A stretch of DNA of 64,000 nucleotides from assembly GCF_001425835.1 (NCBI RefSeq), contig NZ_LMDP01000003.1, positions 256,001 to 320,000 on the forward strand, given 5' to 3'. Shown here in pieces: positions 25,694 to 35,500 of this stretch. The notes beneath the pieces are model-generated. The model did not search any database. It had not been told where the DNA came from and saw only the letters and a program-made list of their open reading frames with translations. The position numbers were made by a program, and so were the translations under genes. This stretch comes from Afipia sp. Root123D2 (GTDB lineage Bacteria; Pseudomonadota; Alphaproteobacteria; Rhizobiales; Xanthobacteraceae). Numbering within the stretch: position 1 is the stretch's first letter; each line of letters starts with the position of its first letter.

Positions 25694-26955
25694 TCAATTA
25701 CGCACGCCAGAACCAGGAAGACGAGTTGGCCTCATCGCCAACCGCCGACGAGCATATCGCTCCTGCGCCGCGCGTTTCGGTGCAGGCGTTCTGCGAAACG
25801 GTTGAAACAGCCGCCGCGGTCCAGGCTGCGGGTGAGGATCGCCGTCTGGCCAAGGCCCACCTGAAAATCCAGATGGGCGGCATGGCCGCAGCCGTCGAAG
25901 CCTATCGCACGGCGCCGACCCCAAACGTCATCGTGCTTGAAACCGAAGGCCGCGGCGACATTCTCGCCGGGCTCGATCAGCTTGCGGGCGTTTGCGACGC
26001 CGGCACCCGGGTGATCGTGATCGGCCGGATCAACGACGTCACGCTGTACCGTGAACTGGTGCGCCGCGGCGTCAGCGATTACGTCATCGCCCCCGTTGCT
26101 CCTCTCGACATGGTTCGCTCGATCTGCGGGCTGTTTTCCGTGCCGGAAGCCAAGGCCGTTGGCCGGATCATCGCCATCGTCGGCGCCAAGGGCGGCGTCG
26201 GCGCCTCGACCATCGCCCACAACGTCGCCTGGGCAATCGCGCGCGATCTCGCGCTCGATTCGGTCGTTGCCGATCTCGATCTGGCGTTCGGAACCGCCGG
26301 CCTCGACTACAATCAGGATCCTCCGCAAGGGATTGCCGACGCGGTGTTCTCCCCGGATCGTGTCGATACCGCCTTCGTCGATCGCCTGCTGTCGAAGTGC
26401 ACGGACCATCTCAGCCTGCTGGCAGCGCCGGCAACGCTCGATCGCGTCTATGACTTCGGAACCGAAGCATTCGACTCGATATTCGACACGCTGCGCACCA
26501 CGATGCCCTGCATCGTGCTGGACGTTCCGCATCAATGGTCCGGCTGGACCAAGCGGGCATTGGTCGGCGCCGACGATATCCTGATCGTCGCGGCCCCGGA
26601 CCTCGCCAACCTGCGCAACACCAAGAACCTGTACGACATGCTGAAGGCGTCGCGGCCGAACGACCGGCCGCCGCTGTACTGCCTCAATCAGGTCGGTGTG
26701 CCGAAGCGGCCCGAGATCAATGTCTCGGAGTTCGCCAAGGCTATCGAAAGCGACCCCATCGTATCGATTCCGTTTGAACCGCAGATTTTCGGCTCGGCAG
26801 CCAATAACGGCCAGATGATCGCGGAGATTTCGGCCAATCATCGCACGGCCGAAATGTTTCTCAACATCGCACAACGGCTGACCGGGCGTGCCGAAGCCAA
26901 GAAGCCGCGCGGCTCGTTCCTGTCGCCACTGCTCGGGAAGCTGCGGGCCAAATAA
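25690..26955 (+). CDS. cpaE: Pilus localisation ATPase CpaE (TadZ)
   Basis: CpaE is a MinD/ParA-like ATPase that positions the pilus machine at the pole. The 421 residues have an N-terminal receiver-like domain (about 65-150) and a P-loop domain with a deviant Walker A, GAKGGVGAST (about 164-173), followed by DLDLAFG and DVPHQW. The overlap with cpaD implies coupling. Confidence 0.94.
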   Translation: MINYARQNQEDELASSPTADEHIAPAPRVSVQAFCETVETAAAVQAAGEDRRLAKAHLKIQMGGMAAAVEAYRTAPTPNVIVLETEGRGDILAGLDQLAGVCDAGTRVIVIGRINDVTLYRELVRRGVSDYVIAPVAPLDMVRSICGLFSVPEAKAVGRIIAIVGAKGGVGASTIAHNVAWAIARDLALDSVVADLDLAFGTAGLDYNQDPPQGIADAVFSPDRVDTAFVDRLLSKCTDHLSLLAAPATLDRVYDFGTEAFDSIFDTLRTTMPCIVLDVPHQWSGWTKRALVGADDILIVAAPDLANLRNTKNLYDMLKASRPNDRPPLYCLNQVGVPKRPEINVSEFAKAIESDPIVSIPFEPQIFGSAANNGQMIAEISANHRTAEMFLNIAQRLTGRAEAKKPRGSFLSPLLGKLRAK

Positions 26956-26976
26956 GTTTTCGCGTGGAGTATCGTC

Positions 26977-28446
26977 GTGTTTGGTAAGCGCAGTGGATCA
27001 GAGGCCGATACCCGGACAGCGGGCTTCGGTGCGAGGACGGAGACCATTGCGCCGGCTGCACCGGCGCGGCCGGCGGTCGCCGATGCGGCTGCGGTCAGTT
27101 CGCCGCCGCTCGCCCCCACGCGCCCCGTCGCGCCGCCAGTCGTGGAAGCACGGCGCTCGGATTCCTACTATCAGGTCAAGGCGACGATCTTCGGCGCACT
27201 GATCGAGGCGATCGATCTCGCCCAGCTCGCCAAGCTCGATTCGGAATCGGCGCGCGAGGAAATCCGCGACATCGTCAACGAGATCATCGCGATCAAGAAC
27301 ATCGTGATGTCGATCGCCGAGCAGGAAGAACTGCTCGACGATATCTGCAACGACGTTCTCGGCTACGGTCCGCTCGAACCTCTGCTGTCGCGCGACGACA
27401 TCGCCGATATCATGGTCAATGGCGCGGGCACGGTCTTCATCGAAGTCGGCGGCAAGATCCAGAAAACCGGCATCCGCTTCCGTGACAACCAGCAGCTTCT
27501 CAATATCTGCCAGCGCATCGTCAGCCAGGTCGGCCGCCGCGTCGACGAATCCTCGCCGATCTGCGACGCGCGCCTCGCTGACGGCTCCCGCGTCAACGCC
27601 ATCGTGCCGCCGCTGGCGATCGACGGGCCAGCGCTCACGATCCGCAAATTCAAGAAGGACAAGCTGACCCTCGATCAGCTCGTCAAGTTCGGCGCGATCT
27701 CGCCGGAAGGCGCGCAGATCCTGCAGATCATCGGGCGTTGCCGCGCCAACGTCCTGATCTCCGGCGGTACCGGCTCCGGCAAGACCACGCTGCTGAACTG
27801 CCTGACCAACTATATCGATCACGACGAACGCATCATCACCTGCGAGGACGCGGCCGAGCTTCAGCTCCAACAGCCGCACGTGGTCCGCCTCGAAACCCGG
27901 CCGCCGAACATCGAAGGCGAGGGCCAGGTCACGATGCGCGAACTGGTCCGCAACTGCCTGCGTATGCGTCCTGAACGGATTATCGTCGGCGAAGTCCGCG
28001 GACCCGAGGCGTTCGACCTGCTGCAGGCGATGAACACCGGCCATGACGGCTCGATGGGCACGCTGCACGCCAACAATCCGCGCGAAGCGCTGTCCCGCGC
28101 CGAATCGATGATCACGATGGGCGGCTTCTCGCTGCCATCGCGCACCATCCGCGAGATGATCTGCGCGTCGATCGACGTCATCATTCAGGCCGCACGCCTG
28201 CGCGACGGCTCGCGCCGCATCACCCACGTCACCGAAGTGATGGGCATGGAAGGCGATACGATCGTCACCCAGGATATTTTCCTCTACGACATGATGGGCG
28301 AGGATCTCAACGGCAACATCATTGGCCGTCACCGATCCACCGGCATCGGCCGTCCGCGATTCTGGGACAGGGCCCGCTATTACGGCGAGGAAAAGCGGCT
28401 CGCCGCAGCGCTGGACGCCGCCGAAGCACCCGACCCTGATCGATAG
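26977..28446 (+). CDS. cpaF: Pilus assembly ATPase CpaF (TadA)
   Basis: CpaF is the hexameric type II/IV secretion ATPase that powers pilus extension and retraction. The 489 residues start from GTG 26977 after a disordered Ala/Pro-rich N-terminus (to about 60). Motifs: Walker [11 protein letters not shown], Asp box [10 protein letters not shown], the VRLETRPPN segment, Walker [14 protein letters not shown] and His box [11 protein letters not shown]. It is the last cpa gene and leads into tadB after 10 bases. Confidence 0.95.
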   Translation: MFGKRSGSEADTRTAGFGARTETIAPAAPARPAVADAAAVSSPPLAPTRPVAPPVVEARRSDSYYQVKATIFGALIEAIDLAQLAKLDSESAREEIRDIVNEIIAIKNIVMSIAEQEELLDDICNDVLGYGPLEPLLSRDDIADIMVNGAGTVFIEVGGKIQKTGIRFRDNQQLLNICQRIVSQVGRRVDESSPICDARLADGSRVNAIVPPLAIDGPALTIRKFKKDKLTLDQLVKFGAISPEGAQILQIIGRCRANVLISGGTGSGKTTLLNCLTNYIDHDERIITCEDAAELQLQQPHVVRLETRPPNIEGEGQVTMRELVRNCLRMRPERIIVGEVRGPEAFDLLQAMNTGHDGSMGTLHANNPREALSRAESMITMGGFSLPSRTIREMICASIDVIIQAARLRDGSRRITHVTEVMGMEGDTIVTQDIFLYDMMGEDLNGNIIGRHRSTGIGRPRFWDRARYYGEEKRLAAALDAAEAPDPDR

Positions 28447-28456
28447 GGAGCGGCTC

Positions 28457-29434
28457 ATGAAAATGCAGACATTGGCGCTTGCCTTCCTGGTCGCCGTCAC
28501 GCTCGGAGGCCTCGCCTGGGTTTTCCTCTATCCGATCCTGTCGGGCGAGAAGAAGGCCGAGAAGCGCCGGGCCTCCTACGCGCGGCCGGAGCCGGCGACG
28601 CGGCGTATTGCGGATCGCACGCAACGCTCGCGCCGTGAGCAGGTCGAGGAATCGCTGAAGGAAGTCGAAGGCCGGCTGAAGAAGGCGCAGAAGGTTACGC
28701 TATCGCAGCGCATTACGCAGGCCGGTCTCAACTACAGCAATCAGCAGTTCATCATCGTGTCCGTTGTTCTGGGCCTCGTCTGTTCTGTGATCCCGTTCTT
28801 CATGGGGACGAGCCTGCTGGCCTGTATCGGCTTCGGCATTGCCGCTGGCTTCGGTTTGCCGCGCTGGGTCCTGAATTTCCTCAAGAAGCGGCGTGAGAAG
28901 AAGTTCATCGACGCACTGCCAGACGCCGTCGACGTGATCGTGCGCGGCATCAAGGCCGGTCTCCCGCTGTTCGATTCGATCAAGGTCGTCGTCGCGGACG
29001 CACCGGAACCGCTGCGTTCCGAATTTCGTGCGATCGTCGACACTCAGAGCATCGGCATGCCGCTCGGCGAGGCCTGCCAGAAACTCTACGAACGGATGCC
29101 GCTGCCGGAAGCGAACTTCTTCGGAATCGTCATTGCCATCCAGACCAAAACCGGCGGCAACCTCTCCGAAGCTCTCGCCAATCTCTCCAAGGTTCTGCGC
29201 GACCGCAAGAGGATGGCGGCGAAGATCCAGGCGATGTCGATGGAAGCGAAGGCCTCCGCAGCGATCATCGGCGCGCTGCCGCCGATCGTGATGATCATGG
29301 TCTACATCATGTCGCCCGGCTACATCTCGCTGCTGTGGACCCACCCGACCGGGCAGTTGATGATGGCCGGCTGCGTGCTGTGGATGTTGGCCGGCATCCT
29401 GGTGATGAAGAAGATGATCAATTTCGACTTCTAA
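28457..29434 (+). CDS. tadB: Tad pilus inner membrane protein TadB
   Basis: TadB is a GspF-like platform protein that couples CpaF to the pilin pool. The 325 residues have an N-terminal helix, a charged region (Lys/Arg/Glu, about 30-80), then two helices (about 95-140), a cytoplasmic T2SSF domain with LPDAVDVIVRGIKAGLPLFDSI, and two C-terminal helices. GGGAG precedes ATG 28457. Forty-five upstream codons in the same frame lie inside cpaF and are rejected. Ends 10 bases before tadC. Confidence 0.93.
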   Translation: MKMQTLALAFLVAVTLGGLAWVFLYPILSGEKKAEKRRASYARPEPATRRIADRTQRSRREQVEESLKEVEGRLKKAQKVTLSQRITQAGLNYSNQQFIIVSVVLGLVCSVIPFFMGTSLLACIGFGIAAGFGLPRWVLNFLKKRREKKFIDALPDAVDVIVRGIKAGLPLFDSIKVVVADAPEPLRSEFRAIVDTQSIGMPLGEACQKLYERMPLPEANFFGIVIAIQTKTGGNLSEALANLSKVLRDRKRMAAKIQAMSMEAKASAAIIGALPPIVMIMVYIMSPGYISLLWTHPTGQLMMAGCVLWMLAGILVMKKMINFDF

Positions 29435-29443
29435 CGAGGCACC

Positions 29444-30421
29444 ATGTTCGACCTTCTGATCACCAAGTTCCACGACGCGCACTTCATGACGATGCTGCTG
29501 TCGGCCATCGCCGTAAGCGCCACCGTCTATGCATTGGTGATCCCGCTGCTGGCGGGCGACAATCTGTCGAAGCGGATGAAAGCCGTCGCCAGCGAGCGCG
29601 AACGCATCAAGCAGCGCGAGCGCGAGCGGATGAACCGCACCGAGAAGGTCTCGCTGCGCCAGACGCCGAAGCAGGTCGTCCAGAAGGTCGTCGAGGATTT
29701 CAACCTCAACAAGTGGCTCGCCCAGGAAGAAGCGCGCGACAAGCTGGTGATGGCGGGTTATCGCGGCCAGGCGCCCTATATCACGTTCCTGTTTTTCCGC
29801 CTCATCATGCCGATCGTCTTTCTGGCCGGCGCGGCGATTTACATCTTCCTGCTCTCGAACATGCAGCAGACCACGACGATGAAGATCGGCATGTGCTTCG
29901 GCGCGGCCTGGGCCGGCATGCAGGCGCCGATGTTGTTTTTGAAAAACGCTATCGCCAAACGCCAATTGTCGATCCGGCGGGCATTCCCCGATGCCCTTGA
30001 CCTGCTGCTGATCTGCATCGAATCCGGCATGTCGATCGAAGCCGCCTTCCGCAGGGTCAGCGACGAGATCGGCACCCAGTCGATCGCTCTCGCCGAGGAG
30101 TTGACGCTGACGACGGCCGAACTGTCCTACCTGCAGGACCGCAAACAGGCCTACGAGAACCTCGCCAAACGCACCGGCATCGAGGGCGTGAAATCAGTCT
30201 GTCTCGCGCTACAGCAATCGGAGCGCTATGGCACGCCGCTCGGTCAGACCCTGCGCGTCATGGCGCAGGAAAATCGCGATATGCGCATGAACGAAGCCGA
30301 GAAGAAGGCCGCCGCGCTGCCGCCGAAGCTGACGGTGCCGATGATCGTGTTCTTCCTGCCCGTGCTGTTCGTGGTCATCCTCGGGCCGACCGGGATCAAG
30401 GTTGCGGCCCAGATGAACTGA
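29444..30421 (+). CDS. tadC: Tad pilus inner membrane protein TadC
   Basis: TadC is the second platform protein, paired with TadB. The 325 residues start with a helix (about 15-35), a basic linker, two helices (about 110-165), then the T2SSF domain with FPDALDLLLICIESGMSIEAAF and KRTGIEGVKSVCLALQQSERYGTPLG, and a C-terminal helix. It is the last gene of the rightward pilus run; convergent tadD follows with no clear terminator between. Confidence 0.93.
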   Translation: MFDLLITKFHDAHFMTMLLSAIAVSATVYALVIPLLAGDNLSKRMKAVASERERIKQRERERMNRTEKVSLRQTPKQVVQKVVEDFNLNKWLAQEEARDKLVMAGYRGQAPYITFLFFRLIMPIVFLAGAAIYIFLLSNMQQTTTMKIGMCFGAAWAGMQAPMLFLKNAIAKRQLSIRRAFPDALDLLLICIESGMSIEAAFRRVSDEIGTQSIALAEELTLTTAELSYLQDRKQAYENLAKRTGIEGVKSVCLALQQSERYGTPLGQTLRVMAQENRDMRMNEAEKKAAALPPKLTVPMIVFFLPVLFVVILGPTGIKVAAQMN

Positions 30422-30517
30422 GGCGGGCGTCGCTTCAGTTCAGCCGCCAGCGCCCGGCACACGCCTGCACGCGGCTTTGTTAGCTTGTAGAGAATCGAAA
30501 GCAGATGCCGCGCCCGA

Positions 30518-31339
30518 TCAGGTGCGGCTCGGTGCCGCCACCGCACTGGTGCGCGGTTCGGAGGGCCGGCCGGCGGTCTGGCGGCCGTTGCCGATCATCT
30601 GCCTGAGCGAGGCGACATTGGCCGCCGCCTCATCGGGCGACACATTCGCCGTCACCAGTGCTTCGGCTTCGGCCATACGGCCTTGCAGGCCGATTGCCAG
30701 AGCGAGGTTCTGACGGACACGAACATCGCTGCCGCCTCGTGCGTAGGCCCGGCGCAGCGTCGCCTCGGCCTTCCGCAGCTCCTTCGACAGCACGTAGGAC
30801 ATGCCGAGGTTGGAAAGGACCGATGGTTCGTCGGGAACGATCTTGAGCGCGCTCGAATAATAGCGGCGCGCCTCGCCATGCTTGCCCATTTGATCGAGGG
30901 TCGTGCCCTGCACCGACAGGATGCGCCAGTCCGGATTGGCCGGCGTGTGGGCGCGCGACAGAATATCGAACGCCTGCTTGAAACTTCCATTCTCGGCGAG
31001 TGCGCGGCCGTAAGCCGCCAGCAACTGCTTGTTTCCCGGATTGGCGATGCTCGCCTGTTCGAGAACCGCAACCGCCTGCTCACGCCGTCCATCGGCGCGC
31101 AGCGCCTGGCCATAGCGCAGACCGGCTTCGGCATTGCGTGGATTGGCGCGGTAGCGTTCGCCGAGCGCCTCGATGGCACCATGGGCATCGCTGAGGCCCG
31201 GCGAGGACGCCGCCCGCGTACCGAGCGAGCCGGTAACGTCCGGCGAGCGCGCCGTCTGGCAGCCGCCAAGGCCGGTCGCCAGCAGTGCTGCGACGGCGGC
31301 GGACCCGAACCAGCGGGCAAAACAGGACGAATGACGCAT
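30518..31339 (-). CDS. tadD: TPR lipoprotein TadD
   Basis: TadD is a TPR-repeat lipoprotein thought to act as the pilotin of the Tad secretin. The 273 residues begin with a lipoprotein signal whose lipobox is LGGC, then about five TPR-like helix pairs, e.g. NPRNAEAGLRYGQALRADG and PSVLSNLGMSYVLSKELRKA. The ATG at 31339 fits the signal peptide; about 100 upstream in-frame codons run through the promoter region and the next gene and are rejected. A perfect CtrA motif lies 66 bases upstream. Confidence 0.9.
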   Translation of the reverse strand: MRHSSCFARWFGSAAVAALLATGLGGCQTARSPDVTGSLGTRAASSPGLSDAHGAIEALGERYRANPRNAEAGLRYGQALRADGRREQAVAVLEQASIANPGNKQLLAAYGRALAENGSFKQAFDILSRAHTPANPDWRILSVQGTTLDQMGKHGEARRYYSSALKIVPDEPSVLSNLGMSYVLSKELRKAEATLRRAYARGGSDVRVRQNLALAIGLQGRMAEAEALVTANVSPDEAAANVASLRQMIGNGRQTAGRPSEPRTSAVAAPSRT

Positions 31340-31404
31340 GGAACGTTCGCTCGCGAAGGCCGTGGATGGGATCTCCGGGTCATTTGAGGAGTAAAGTGTT
31401 AACC

Positions 31405-31420
31405 TTAATGAGCGGTTAAC
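31405..31420 (-). promoter_or_regulatory. CtrA binding site upstream of tadD
   Basis: TTAA, seven bases, TTAAC is a perfect match to the CtrA consensus on the plus strand. It is in the 166-base divergent gap between tadD and the aminopeptidase gene, so it could act on either, though tadD is the functional fit. Confidence 0.55.
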
Positions 31421-31505
31421 CCCGGCCCGAGCAGATGACAGCCGACCTGCTATAGTCGCCATCACCCGCCTCGATTCCACACAGCTCCAGCCTGCCCGAG
31501 ACCCC

Positions 31506-32885
31506 ATGCATTCCGCTTTCACGCCCTCGTCCGCCACCGCCATCCCCGTCACCTTCGCCACCAAATCCACATGGGACGCCGTCAGCGCGACGCTGCCCGA
31601 CAGCGCCCGGCAATTCGCCAAGGCCAATGCGTTCACCGCCAAGCCCGGCCAGTATCTGACCCTGCCGGCGGCCGACGGCAGCCTCGGGCATGTGCTGTTC
31701 GGCCTCGAAGCCGATGCCGGCGCGTATCACGACCGGTTCCGGCCCGGCCAGTTGCCGAACCTGCTGCCGCCCGGCACCTACCGCTTCGCCAACGCACCGC
31801 ATGACACGCCGCTGGCGGCACTGGCTTTCGCACTCGGCAGCTACCGTTTTGACCGCTACCGCAAGAACGACAAACCGGAAGCGCGCCTCGCGGCACCGGA
31901 CGGTGTCGATATCGACGATATCTCGCGCATGGCCGAAGCTGCGGCGCTGGCGCGCGATCTGATCAACACGCCGTCGAACGACATGGGGCCGGACGAACTC
32001 GCGCAGGCCGCACAGAACCTCGCGGCCCGTTTCGGCGCGAGCTACCGCTGCATCGTCGGTGACGATCTCGTGCGCGAGAACTTTCCGCTGATCCACGCCG
32101 TGGGCATGGCCTCGACCCGCGCGCCGCGGCTGATCGACTTCACGTGGGGCGATACGTCTCATCCGAAAATCACGCTGGTCGGCAAGGGCGTCTGCTTCGA
32201 TACCGGCGGTCTCGATCTCAAGCCGTCGAGCGGCATGCTGATCATGAAGAAGGACATGGGCGGCGCCGCCAACGTACTCGCGCTGGCGCAGATGATCATG
32301 GACGCGAAGCTGAAGGTCCGGTTGCGCGTATTGATCCCGGCGATGGAGAATGCGGTCGCCGGAAACGCTTTCCGGCCGCTCGACATCTTCAAGTCGCGCA
32401 AGGGCATCACCGTGGAGATCGGCAACACCGATGCCGAAGGACGGCTGGTACTGGCGGACGCGCTGACGCTCGCCGACGAGGACAAACCCGATCTGCTGAT
32501 CGATCTCGGCACCCTGACCGGCGCGGCGCGCGTCGCGCTCGGCCCGGACTTGCCGCCGTTCTACACCCGCGACGACACCCTCGCCGCCGATGTCGCCCGC
32601 CACGCGCAGGCGCAGAACGATCCGCTGTGGCGGCTGCCGCTGTGGGCGCCCTACGACACGTGGCTCGATTCCAAGGTTGCGACCATCAACAACGCGCCGT
32701 CCGGCGGATTCGCGGGCTCGATCACCTGCGCGCTGTTCCTGCAACGCTTCGTCGAACCCACCACCAACTGGCTGCATGTCGATATTTACGGCTGGACCCC
32801 ATCTGCCAAGCCTGCGCGCCCCGAGGGCGGCGAATGTCAGGCCGCGCGCGCGATCTACAAGTTGCTGAGCGAACGCTATGGCTGA
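31506..32885 (+). CDS. M17 leucyl aminopeptidase family protein
   Basis: This cytoplasmic two-metal aminopeptidase releases N-terminal residues. The 459 residues have a poorly conserved N-terminal domain and a C-terminal M17 catalytic domain. Metal and catalytic residues are visible in VGKGVCFDTGGLDLKPS (Lys and Asp ligands), MKKDMGG and the signature NTDAEGRLVL. It ends by overlapping the next gene by eight bases, so both are coupled; together they may recycle peptides. Confidence 0.92.
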   Translation: MHSAFTPSSATAIPVTFATKSTWDAVSATLPDSARQFAKANAFTAKPGQYLTLPAADGSLGHVLFGLEADAGAYHDRFRPGQLPNLLPPGTYRFANAPHDTPLAALAFALGSYRFDRYRKNDKPEARLAAPDGVDIDDISRMAEAAALARDLINTPSNDMGPDELAQAAQNLAARFGASYRCIVGDDLVRENFPLIHAVGMASTRAPRLIDFTWGDTSHPKITLVGKGVCFDTGGLDLKPSSGMLIMKKDMGGAANVLALAQMIMDAKLKVRLRVLIPAMENAVAGNAFRPLDIFKSRKGITVEIGNTDAEGRLVLADALTLADEDKPDLLIDLGTLTGAARVALGPDLPPFYTRDDTLAADVARHAQAQNDPLWRLPLWAPYDTWLDSKVATINNAPSGGFAGSITCALFLQRFVEPTTNWLHVDIYGWTPSAKPARPEGGECQAARAIYKLLSERYG

Positions 32886-33729
32886 TCCGCGCCTGACCCC
32901 GGCCCGGCCCGATCTCGCCGCGAAGCATCTTGAAGGCAAGGTCGAGGCGACACGCTTCGTCGACGGCACGGAGTTCGAAGTTATCGACGCCATCGCGCCG
33001 GTGCGGCGTGCGCCGTCTCACGATGCCGCGCTCGATACTGAAGCGCTCAAGGGCGAGCGCGTCATGATCTACGATCGCAACGGCGAAGGCTGGGCGTGGG
33101 GACAGCTGCAATCCGACGGCTATGTCGGCTGGCTTCCGGACTCCGCGCTGGTCGCTCCGCGCAGCCACCCCACCCACAAAGTCGTCGCGTTACGCACCTT
33201 TGCCTTCCCCGGACCCTCGATCAAACTGCCGCCCGCTGAAAGCCTTCCGCTCGGCGCGCGCGTCGAGATCGTCAGGCAGGACGGCACTTTCGCGATCACG
33301 AACCAGAATCATTTTCTCCCGCTTCAGCACATCGCCGCGCTCGACGTTCGCGACAGCGACTTCGTTGCGGTTGCGGAACGTTTCGTCGGCACGCCCTATC
33401 TGTGGGGCGGCAAGAGCGGCCTCGGCATCGATTGTTCGGGTCTCGTTCAGGTCGCGCTGGCTGCGGCGGGCATTTCGGCGCCGCGCGACAGCGACATGCA
33501 GGAGGCCGCGCTGGGAACGGCAATTCCGCCCGCGCAGTGGGACAGGCTGGAACGCGGCGACCTGATCTTCTGGAAAGGCCATGTCGCAATCGCGCGCGAC
33601 GGCGACACCATCGTCCACGCCAATGCCCACCATATGGCCACGGCCATCGAGCCGACCGCCGGCGCGATCGCGCGGATCAAGGCCGCAGGCAGCGCCGTGA
33701 GCAGCGTGAAGCGGTTGGTGTCGTCATAA
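32878..33729 (+). CDS. NlpC/P60 family peptidoglycan hydrolase
   Basis: This 283-residue protein combines two SH3-type domains (about 35-95 and 100-155) with a C-terminal NlpC/P60 cysteine peptidase. Cys186 in GIDCSGLVQVALAAAG is the nucleophile and His235 (KGHVAI) the base, with His near 247-252 as third residue. It would cleave peptide cross-links such as D-Glu-diamino acid bonds. No signal peptide is evident, so it may act on internalised muropeptides together with the overlapping aminopeptidase. Confidence 0.9.
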   Translation: MADPRLTPARPDLAAKHLEGKVEATRFVDGTEFEVIDAIAPVRRAPSHDAALDTEALKGERVMIYDRNGEGWAWGQLQSDGYVGWLPDSALVAPRSHPTHKVVALRTFAFPGPSIKLPPAESLPLGARVEIVRQDGTFAITNQNHFLPLQHIAALDVRDSDFVAVAERFVGTPYLWGGKSGLGIDCSGLVQVALAAAGISAPRDSDMQEAALGTAIPPAQWDRLERGDLIFWKGHVAIARDGDTIVHANAHHMATAIEPTAGAIARIKAAGSAVSSVKRLVSS

Positions 33730-33735
33730 GCCAAT

Positions 33736-33823
33736 CGTCATGCCCCGGGCTCGTCCCGGGCATCTACGTCTGAACGAGACTCATGAAAGGCGTGGATGGC
33801 CGGAACAAGTCCGGCCATGACGG
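33736..33823. repeat. Dispersed palindromic repeat, copy 1
   Basis: Two palindromes (33740-33763 and 33796-33818) with CCGG cores are joined by an inverted linker (ctacgtct / ggcgtggat). It lies between two convergent genes and can serve as bidirectional transcript end. Similar copies are at 44206, 46724, 50746, 53254 and 55395. Confidence 0.8.
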
Positions 33824-33854
33824 TCGAAGGACCAGACAAATAGAGCTGGCGCCT

Positions 33855-35495
33855 TCACCCCTCCGGCACCACCGAGGGCGCGGCCGCCTCGATGTTGAAA
33901 GCGGCGGCGAACAACGCCTTGGTGTAATCGGTCTTCGGGTGGGCGAACAATTCCGACGCCGGTCCCTTTTCGACGACCTTGCCGTGACGCATCACGATCA
34001 GGTGGCTCGCCAGCGAGGCGACGACGCGCAGATCGTGCGAGATGAACATGTAAGTGAGGTCGCGTTTGCGTTGCAGGGCGCGCAGCAAATCCACCATCTG
34101 CGCCTGCAGCAGCATGTCGAGCGCGCTGGTCGGCTCATCCAGCACGACGAAGCTCGGCTCCAGCACCACCGCGCGGGCGATGCTGATGCGCTGGCGCTGA
34201 CCGCCGGAAAATTCGTGCGGATAGCGGAAGCGGGTTTCCGGATCGAGCCCGACATCCTTGAGCGCGGCTACTACACGCGCGTCGCGCTCGCTGCGCGACA
34301 ACTGCGGCTGGTGCACGCTCAGGCCCTCGGCGATGATGTCGCCCACTGCCATGCGCGGCGAGAGCGCGCCGAACGGATCCTGAAACACGATCTGCATGTC
34401 GCGGCGGAACGGCTGCATCTCCTTGAAGCGCAGGCCCTGAATATCCTTGCCGAGGAAAACGATCGGCCCGTCCGATGAAATCAGCCGCAGCAGCGCCAGA
34501 CCGAGAGTGGTTTTTCCCGACCCCGACTCGCCGACAACGCCCAGCGTCTCGCCCCTGCGGACGGCGACGCTGACGCCATCGACCGCCTTGATGTGTCCCA
34601 CCGTCCGGCGCAGCAATCCGCGCTTGATCGGAAACCAGATCTTCAGATCGTCCGACGACATCACCACCGGCTCATCGGGACGGGGCGGCGCGGGATCGGG
34701 CTTCGGCTCGGCTGCCAGCAATGCCTTGGTGTAAGGATGCTCCGGCGCCTGAAACACGTGCTCGACCGGGCCGTGCTCGACGATCTTGCCGTTGTTCATG
34801 ACGCAGACACGATCGGCGATGCGCCGCACGATGCCGAGATCGTGGGTGATGAACAGCATGCTCATGCCGAGCCGCGACCGGATATCGGACAACAGCTTCA
34901 GGATCTGCGCTTGCACCGTGACGTCCAGCGCCGTGGTCGGCTCGTCGGCGATCAGCAAATCAGGCTCGTTGGCGAGCGCCATCGCGATCATGACGCGCTG
35001 GCGCTGCCCCCCGGACAATTGATGCGGATAGCTGGCGAGCCGGGTCTCAGGCTCGGGAATACCGACCTGCGTCAGCAGTTCCAGCGTTCGCTCCCGCGCC
35101 GCCTTGCCGCGCATCCCGCTATGCAGCAGCAGCGCCTCGCCAATCTGCGCCTCGATGGTGTGCAGCGGATTGAGCGACGTCATCGGCTCCTGGAAAATGA
35201 TCGAGACGTCGTTGCCGCGCACCTCGCGGATGTCGCGTTCGGACAGACCGAGCAGTTCGCGCCCCTTGAAGCGGATGCTGCCGGACGGATGGCTCGCCGT
35301 CGGATAGGGCAGCAGCTTCAGCACCGACAGCGCGCTGACGGATTTTCCCGAACCGGACTCGCCGACCAGCGCAACGCATTCGCCGCGATTGATCGAGAAC
35401 GAAATCTTGTCCACCGCAATGGACACCTTGCCGCCGCTGCGGAACGCGACCGACAGATCGCGGACGTCAAGGAGAGGTTGGCTGATCGCGTCCAT
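33855..35495 (-). CDS. yejF: Peptide ABC transporter ATPase YejF (fused two-domain)
   Basis: YejF energises the YejABEF importer for oligopeptides. The 546-residue protein has two ATPase domains in tandem. The first shows [29 protein letters not shown] and [12 protein letters not shown]; the second shows [28 protein letters not shown] and [11 protein letters not shown]. Fusion of both domains is normal for this family. The start at 35495 is the family start ([14 protein letters not shown]) and follows yejE by five bases. A much longer in-frame reading upstream is antisense-like and is rejected. Confidence 0.93.
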   Translation of the reverse strand: MDAISQPLLDVRDLSVAFRSGGKVSIAVDKISFSINRGECVALVGESGSGKSVSALSVLKLLPYPTASHPSGSIRFKGRELLGLSERDIREVRGNDVSIIFQEPMTSLNPLHTIEAQIGEALLLHSGMRGKAARERTLELLTQVGIPEPETRLASYPHQLSGGQRQRVMIAMALANEPDLLIADEPTTALDVTVQAQILKLLSDIRSRLGMSMLFITHDLGIVRRIADRVCVMNNGKIVEHGPVEHVFQAPEHPYTKALLAAEPKPDPAPPRPDEPVVMSSDDLKIWFPIKRGLLRRTVGHIKAVDGVSVAVRRGETLGVVGESGSGKTTLGLALLRLISSDGPIVFLGKDIQGLRFKEMQPFRRDMQIVFQDPFGALSPRMAVGDIIAEGLSVHQPQLSRSERDARVVAALKDVGLDPETRFRYPHEFSGGQRQRISIARAVVLEPSFVVLDEPTSALDMLLQAQMVDLLRALQRKRDLTYMFISHDLRVVASLASHLIVMRHGKVVEKGPASELFAHPKTDYTKALFAAAFNIEAAAPSVVPEG

Positions 35496-35500
35496 CGCCC

